64,000 nucleotides of DNA from Paenibacillus sp. FSL R5-0341 (lineage in GTDB: Bacteria > Bacillota > Bacilli > Paenibacillales > Paenibacillaceae): assembly GCF_037975235.1 (NCBI RefSeq), contig NZ_CP150241.1, positions 868,001-932,000 on the forward strand. Direction: 5' to 3'. This document shows, one piece after another, positions 60,401 through 64,000 of the stretch. The notes beneath the pieces are model-generated. The model worked only from the letters and a program-made list of their open reading frames with translations. It ran no database searches and was not told the DNA's origin. Made by a program: the position numbers and the translations under genes. Position 1 is the stretch's first letter, and each line of letters opens with the position of its first letter.

Positions 60401-61901
60401 ACCATGGATTGGATTGGACATAACTGATCCAGGGAAAATTGAAGAAGAGCTGTTGAATTACTTCCTATTCGCCAAGACAGCCAACAAGTTGCTAAAGAGA
60501 GGCGGTAAATTAATTTTTGCAGCCGATCAGGGTCTTGCTTTGGAAAAAGACCAGCTTCAAGTTAACCCCCTTCAATATGCAATGCTGAGCTCAGGTCGGA
60601 TTGTGGGTTTGGAGAATACAGGTTTTGCTACACAAATGATTCAGATCACCGAGTTTAATATCGACGAGTTGTTAAGGCTTGCTGCTTTCAGTGAACTGGA
60701 TGGTAAGAAAGTCATTGCTGATGATGGAATCATATACGAAGAATCTCTCATTGAAAATAAAGATTTAAAACATAGACCCGTAAACTTGGTGAAGAATGAC
60801 TGCGTTATTGTCACAGGGGGATACGGTGGCATAGGACTTGAATATATTGAGCAGCTACTCGATATTAATGCTGAAGTACACATAGCTGTATTGGGACGTA
60901 CAGATATCCAAGCCGTCCTCGCTTCCAAGCAAGAACGCACACCGTATGAAGACAGCAAACTTAATAAATTGAATAAGCTGATATCTAAAGGGGCTAACCT
61001 GAAATTCTACCCTTGCGATATTTCACATGAGTCTGATGTACAGACAGCGATAACTACAATTCAAGCGAAATATAATATAGCCGGAATTATTCATTTGGCG
61101 GGAGTGCCAGAAGAAGGCATGTTGTTCACCAAAACGGAGGATGATTTCAAAAACATTATAGCACCTAAGGCTACCGGAACACTTTTGCTCCGCAAGTATG
61201 TTAATGCAGACAAGCTACAATTTTTTGTTACCAGTTCTTCAATGACTACAATTACAGGTTCTGCAGGCCAATTCTCTTATACCGTTGCCAACGCATTTTT
61301 GGAAGGAATGGCACTATCTGATTCGTTGATAACAGCAATTCAGTGGCCGGGATGGAAAGAGACTGGAATGGCCCTTAATTTCGGAGATTTGGATGCCGCG
61401 GATGAACATCTCTTAATGAAGTCTGTTTCTAACATGGAAGGCGGGGAATATATTAAACTTTCGCTTCAGACGGGAAACTCCGGTTTTATTGCAGGCGAAT
61501 TTAACACATCTAAGATAGAAGAGTATCTAGGTGGTTATATCAATCTACCAGACGTTTACAGTCGTGGGAAAGGTCGTCCTAATTCAGAAGGGGAAGCGGT
61601 GGAAGATCGCCCATACCAGATCAAAGATTTTGGTTCTTTAACTGTTACTGGGACAGATCGTCAGGATGATGTTGAGAAATTTGTTACCGTTGTATTCGCT
61701 TCAGTGCTTGATCTTGATGAGATAGATGTGCATAAGAGCTTTACCGATCTAGGTGGAGATTCTCTAAAAGCATTTGGTATTTACGGGCCCATTGCAGAGC
61801 AATTTAACATTGATATAGAAGTGGCTGATGTCTTTATCTACCCAACCATTGTGCAGTTAAGTGAGTATGTGAAAGAGCTGATGGAAGAGGCTGCGGCATG
61901 A
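57408..61901 (+). CDS. trans-AT polyketide synthase module KS-DH-KR-ACP
   Basis: 1497 residues. A short N-terminal segment (1-30) may dock to the preceding module. KS (about 32-470): DTACSSS (Cys212), DAHGTGT (His348), ENIGHT (His388). A linker replaces the AT. The DH-like domain (about 640-930) has His678 in HRIGGKRTFSG and Asp846 in LDGILG; the motif Pro and Gln are Ser and Gly. KR (about 1130-1330) has TGGYGGIG, with Tyr1291 in FSYTVANAF. ACP (about 1425-1490) has GGDSLKA (Ser1452). ATG at 57408 is chosen because AGAGG is 9 nt away. It ends overlapping the next gene by 4 nt (ATGA). No AT, ER or thioesterase is present. Confidence 0.9.
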   Translation: MKASEYIFGQIQKGQLDSAVGKGLLEEIIPDDIAIVGMSCEYSDIKDTFEFYQTVKNGKQGFKEFPKGRIGYIPEDHTYLHNGAKHLKITPEEFLDRLCKEKGSYLEDIDTFDYDFFGISQDEARYIDPTHRLVMKHSYLALEDAGVRLSDVKDSKTAIYIGKDKSITASYRSEIEEDSNHINSGNWEGILASRLNYIYNLSGGSFVVDTACSSSLVAAHLALKTLRDKEIDTAIVGGIALGLFPRQGSVLDQYSNVETPRSFLKVFDAESQGTIFGEGVGIVILKRLKDALADNDNIYSIIRGSMINSDGKSNGLTAPNPHAQKDLLLDAYTSSHISPETVDYIDAHGTGTKLGDPIEVRGLTDAYKKYVNKRGFCALTSLKENIGHTVGAAGVGGLIKMSLALRNQEIFPNHSFEAPNEYIKFVDSPFYIPTQAEKWIKGKYPRRGGISSFGFSGTNAHVILEEYEHAINESDNDQVAFPFVFTAQSSDQLIKMLYKYVKHEEYMSEYRLQDISYTLIHRRNWFNTGVGFQARSMEEFSTKVRAAITLLEDRVPTEGIFTTNDQAVTADMKKLIHYQLKTDYRKFDLNELIQLKLDGHETTFDEYPYLKARTVTLPGYEFKSDILWATVKRYSPPVQSGPSLPVKATLIQKQVIRSAKSDVYQVNLSPDDWFVDDHRIGGKRTFSGTTYTELAAELASLYFDESAFTLEKLYFKNLIQLDDKTDKRFLIHVNKLSAKQLDIEVLSYENDDLEQYMTHAVFTLKPQEAMEKHKLDLSSEVHNQLKPTAMGSTEEENNFFKGRWNFIAQDFRMVHMNDSKLLLSLDLQEEFLEDLEAYHLHPSMLDGILGAMVYERAQARQKTYLPLSYGRFTYTGVRFTRKMYSVTELLYDITGDHDVITAHIHVYNDQGDLVAYVDKYIMKSFANMLFKPYLHTIGWERSTVEFTNREVEHGADKQVLLISNDRVVTPEIPTISRVNYNQLDRITTGNKYDVVVYAPWIGLDITDPGKIEEELLNYFLFAKTANKLLKRGGKLIFAADQGLALEKDQLQVNPLQYAMLSSGRIVGLENTGFATQMIQITEFNIDELLRLAAFSELDGKKVIADDGIIYEESLIENKDLKHRPVNLVKNDCVIVTGGYGGIGLEYIEQLLDINAEVHIAVLGRTDIQAVLASKQERTPYEDSKLNKLNKLISKGANLKFYPCDISHESDVQTAITTIQAKYNIAGIIHLAGVPEEGMLFTKTEDDFKNIIAPKATGTLLLRKYVNADKLQFFVTSSSMTTITGSAGQFSYTVANAFLEGMALSDSLITAIQWPGWKETGMALNFGDLDAADEHLLMKSVSNMEGGEYIKLSLQTGNSGFIAGEFNTSKIEEYLGGYINLPDVYSRGKGRPNSEGEAVEDRPYQIKDFGSLTVTGTDRQDDVEKFVTVVFASVLDLDEIDVHKSFTDLGGDSLKAFGIYGPIAEQFNIDIEVADVFIYPTIVQLSEYVKELMEEAAA

Positions 61902-63115
61902 TTAAAAACAGCTCTCGTGTCGTCATTGTAGATTACCGCTGTGATATGCCGGCTATGGACGATTCGCAAGCGGAGCAGCTTCTCCAAAACAAGGATAGGC
62001 TCTGGGAAAACAGAATAAAGCAATTGAGTGACCGGTTCAGTCAAGATTTCCACGGAGCTAACTCATTCGAAGGAATCTTCTATCCTTCAATTGAAGAAAG
62101 ATTTGATTTAGAAGGCATAGATGAAGAAAAAACAAAATATTTGCTCTCCAGTGAAAGAATCACATTATCGTTGTTCCAGTCACTCATCAATCAGAATGTC
62201 ATGACAACGAAACACGACGTGTTGGTATCAAACGGAAGTGCACAGACGGACTTGATATCCAAATCGGCCTACTTGGGAATGCAGGGCGTTGATTTCATGA
62301 AGGCTGTAGAGTTACTTGATCCATTGGCGTATCTGAAAATGCTACGTTTATCCAGGCCGCCAGCAATTCAAATGGTAAGCGAAGCATCAACTTCAGGTAT
62401 TGGCGCTTTATATAGCGGATATAACGCCGTAAAGAAAGGGAAGTTTAATACAGCCTTGGTCGGTGGTGCTTCCGCTAGTACGATGCCATTTCCACATGAG
62501 TTATCCAAATTTGGGTTCGGTTCTGATCGATTCATTCAACCGTTCGAACAAGGTGCTTCGGGGCACTATTTTTCAGAAGGAGGCGTTGCCTTTCTACTTA
62601 AAGAAAGGCAGCTAGCCCTTGCAAATGGAGATCATATTCTTGCTGAAATTAAAGATATCACCGTAGGCACTATGGGAAGTCCTGTGATTAACCGCAATGC
62701 AGTTAAAAAACTGGTACTTCAATCTCTGGCAGATGCCGGTGTACTTCCTACAGATGATATATTTATGGACTTGTATGGCAGAGGTAATGAGATTGATGAT
62801 ACTGCTGAGTTCTCCTGTTTAAAAAATGTGCAGAAGGTATTCCCTGGTTTAAAGGGAGGATATCTTAAACAACATGCTCAATATATGATTGGATATTATG
62901 GATTAGTAGGATTATGCCGTTTGCTGGAATCGAAGAAAAATAAAACAGAGTTGCAGGGCGGTTATGTTAATCAGCCAAACTCATATATAGGCAAGATAGA
63001 ATCGGACCAATGGACGACTCAAGTGAATGACTACCACTGGATTACAATGCCCATGTATTCCATGCATGGTAACGTTTATAACTTAGTAATTAATATGAAC
63101 GGTAATGAAGGATAG
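61898..63115 (+). CDS. stand-alone ketosynthase-like protein with replaced active-site residues
   Basis: A 405-residue thiolase-fold protein resembling a KS in sequence layout. The nucleophile position reads SEASTSG, with Ser164 in place of Cys. The EAHGTGT site reads DLYGRGN (no His), and the third site KSNFGH is not recognisable. It keeps structural pieces such as GGASASTMPFPHELS and SEGGVAFLLKER. It is therefore unlikely to condense or decarboxylate. It may act like the chain-length factor of type II PKS, or as a scaffold or acyl-transfer protein. Its start overlaps the PKS gene by 4 nt (ATGA), and the thioesterase gene follows 14 nt later. Confidence 0.75.
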   Translation: MIKNSSRVVIVDYRCDMPAMDDSQAEQLLQNKDRLWENRIKQLSDRFSQDFHGANSFEGIFYPSIEERFDLEGIDEEKTKYLLSSERITLSLFQSLINQNVMTTKHDVLVSNGSAQTDLISKSAYLGMQGVDFMKAVELLDPLAYLKMLRLSRPPAIQMVSEASTSGIGALYSGYNAVKKGKFNTALVGGASASTMPFPHELSKFGFGSDRFIQPFEQGASGHYFSEGGVAFLLKERQLALANGDHILAEIKDITVGTMGSPVINRNAVKKLVLQSLADAGVLPTDDIFMDLYGRGNEIDDTAEFSCLKNVQKVFPGLKGGYLKQHAQYMIGYYGLVGLCRLLESKKNKTELQGGYVNQPNSYIGKIESDQWTTQVNDYHWITMPMYSMHGNVYNLVINMNGNEG

Positions 63116-63129
63116 AGGAGGTAGTAGAC

Positions 63130-63855
63130 ATGCAATTGATATGTTTTCCTTATGCTGGAGCTCATGTAAATGTATTTGTTGAATTACAGAATCAAATAAA
63201 AATTAAGTACCCCCATATGCAGGTAATGTCTGTGGAATATGCAGGACATGGGAGACGATTTTCTGAGACATCGCATCTGTCCATTCAAGAGAATGCAGCT
63301 GACCTTTACACGAGAATCACAGCAACAATGAATAAAGATGAAGAGATCATTATGCTTGGATACAGTATGGGTTCAATTGTTGCCTATGAAGTTGCAAAAA
63401 TGCTAATCAGGGAGGGGTACAACGTTGTAAAACTGATTTTTATGGCCGCCACCCCACCTCATCGTATAGATATTCGACACGAGGATTTATCAGGAGATGA
63501 GGAACTTCTTCTGCGTTGCAAACATTACGGATTGATTAAAGAAGGGCAGTTTGATTCTGCACAGATGCGTAAGCTTTTTTTACCAGCGTTGCGAAATGAC
63601 ATTAATTCAGTTAATGCCTACAATGTCGTCAACAATTATCAGAGCCATACATTTGATGAAAAAGTTCAGATTGCTGTTTTTCTAGGTCAACAGGATCTTT
63701 CTGTCACTGATGAAGATCATTGGACAGACCTTTCAGAGAATGATGTACAGTATCATTTCTACCCTTCTGGACATTTCTTCTTATATGATCACCAGAATCA
63801 AGTCAGTCTGGATGTTATTGATTTTATTACAAATTCGAATACTACTATTTTCTGA
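63130..63855 (+). CDS. type II thioesterase
   Basis: 241 residues. An alpha/beta hydrolase with GYSMGS (nucleophile Ser79), Asp in GQQDLSV and His in SGHFFL, and the leading FPYAGA typical of external thioesterases of NRPS/PKS clusters. Such enzymes remove misloaded acyl groups from carrier domains. As no integrated TE is seen in the window, it could also take part in release, but that is inference. It is behind GAGGAGG. Confidence 0.9.
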   Translation: MQLICFPYAGAHVNVFVELQNQIKIKYPHMQVMSVEYAGHGRRFSETSHLSIQENAADLYTRITATMNKDEEIIMLGYSMGSIVAYEVAKMLIREGYNVVKLIFMAATPPHRIDIRHEDLSGDEELLLRCKHYGLIKEGQFDSAQMRKLFLPALRNDINSVNAYNVVNNYQSHTFDEKVQIAVFLGQQDLSVTDEDHWTDLSENDVQYHFYPSGHFFLYDHQNQVSLDVIDFITNSNTTIF

Positions 63856-63869
63856 GGAGGGGTTAGGAT

Positions 63870-64000
63870 ATGAGTTTACTTGGAATGCTGCAGCAAAGTG
63901 TGGAGAGGTATAAAACCAAGATTGCCATTTCTGAAACGAATCGTACGGTTACTTATGGAGAGTTGAATGCTTTGTCCAACCAGTACTATGACTGGCTAAA
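63870..64000 (+). CDS. adenylation-domain protein, 5' end only
   Basis: A frame of 43 codons from ATG at 63870, cut by the window edge, preceded by AGGAGG at 8 nt. It reads AISETNRTVTYGELNALSNQ, the N-terminal part typical of an adenylation domain (A1 region). It shows that the biosynthetic operon continues and will have at least a second A domain. Confidence 0.75.
   Translation, partial: MSLLGMLQQSVERYKTKIAISETNRTVTYGELNALSNQYYDWL

Noticed and set aside
53607..61901. An AT domain in the PKS proteins
   Set aside because: No GHSxG or AFH motif was found in either protein; the linkers between KS and DH are too short for an AT in the first and not AT-like in the second.
1..64000. Transposases, phage genes, tRNA, rRNA and CRISPR arrays
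   Set aside because: None was seen on either strand.

Overview
The window looks like a chromosomal piece of a Paenibacillus or a close relative (Bacillota). The reasons are low to moderate GC, strong AGGAGG ribosome binding sites with some TTG and GTG starts, SLH and CAP surface proteins, a DUF4003 protein, a YgjP-like metallopeptidase, LnrLMN-like ABC exporters and cre-like catabolite sites. I see no rRNA, tRNA, CRISPR array, transposase or phage gene.

Region 1 (about 1-40,200) is ordinary accessory and housekeeping DNA. In order it holds a partial alpha/beta hydrolase under a MerR-type stretched promoter; an ArsR/SulP sulfate-permease pair with shared operator half-sites; an APH-fold kinase; a DUF4003 protein; a small secreted protein with promoter and cre site; an amino acid permease; a PAF-acetylhydrolase-like membrane hydrolase; an autoregulated MerR; an SDR; a GH94 phosphorylase; GNAT and YgjP proteins; an ArsR/saccharopine-dehydrogenase-like pair with matching 16-bp palindromes; two paralogous CAP-domain surface proteins around a GT39-like enzyme and a lipoprotein; a relic HExxH fragment with GyrI-like, SUKH-like and TPR genes; a CBS protein; a MecA-like class B PBP; an HtrA-like protease with a zinc-ribbon partner; and a TetR/MFS efflux pair. 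Two families of non-coding foldback repeats sit between genes. One has two full copies and one internally deleted copy. The other is a single element flanked by 16-bp direct repeats.

Region 2 (about 40,230-45,430) is more AT-rich. It holds a MarR regulator, a YhgE/Pip-like ABC-2 permease, and an ATPase with two ABC-2 permeases (LnrLMN-like). These are plausible export or self-protection genes for what follows.

Region 3 (45,466 to the window end, continuing beyond it) is a strongly dissociated hybrid NRPS/trans-AT PKS operon on the + strand. Its order is C-PCP-C, stand-alone C, A-PCP, C-ACP, discrete FabD-like AT, KS-DH-KR-ACP, KS-DH-KR-ACP, a stand-alone ketosynthase-like protein with its catalytic residues replaced, a type II thioesterase, and the start of another adenylation protein. 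Most junctions overlap or are under 40 nt. Four condensation domains accompany only one complete A domain, neither PKS has an AT, and the extra KS appears dead. I cannot match this set to a named natural product from memory, and it is the strongest candidate here for an undescribed system.
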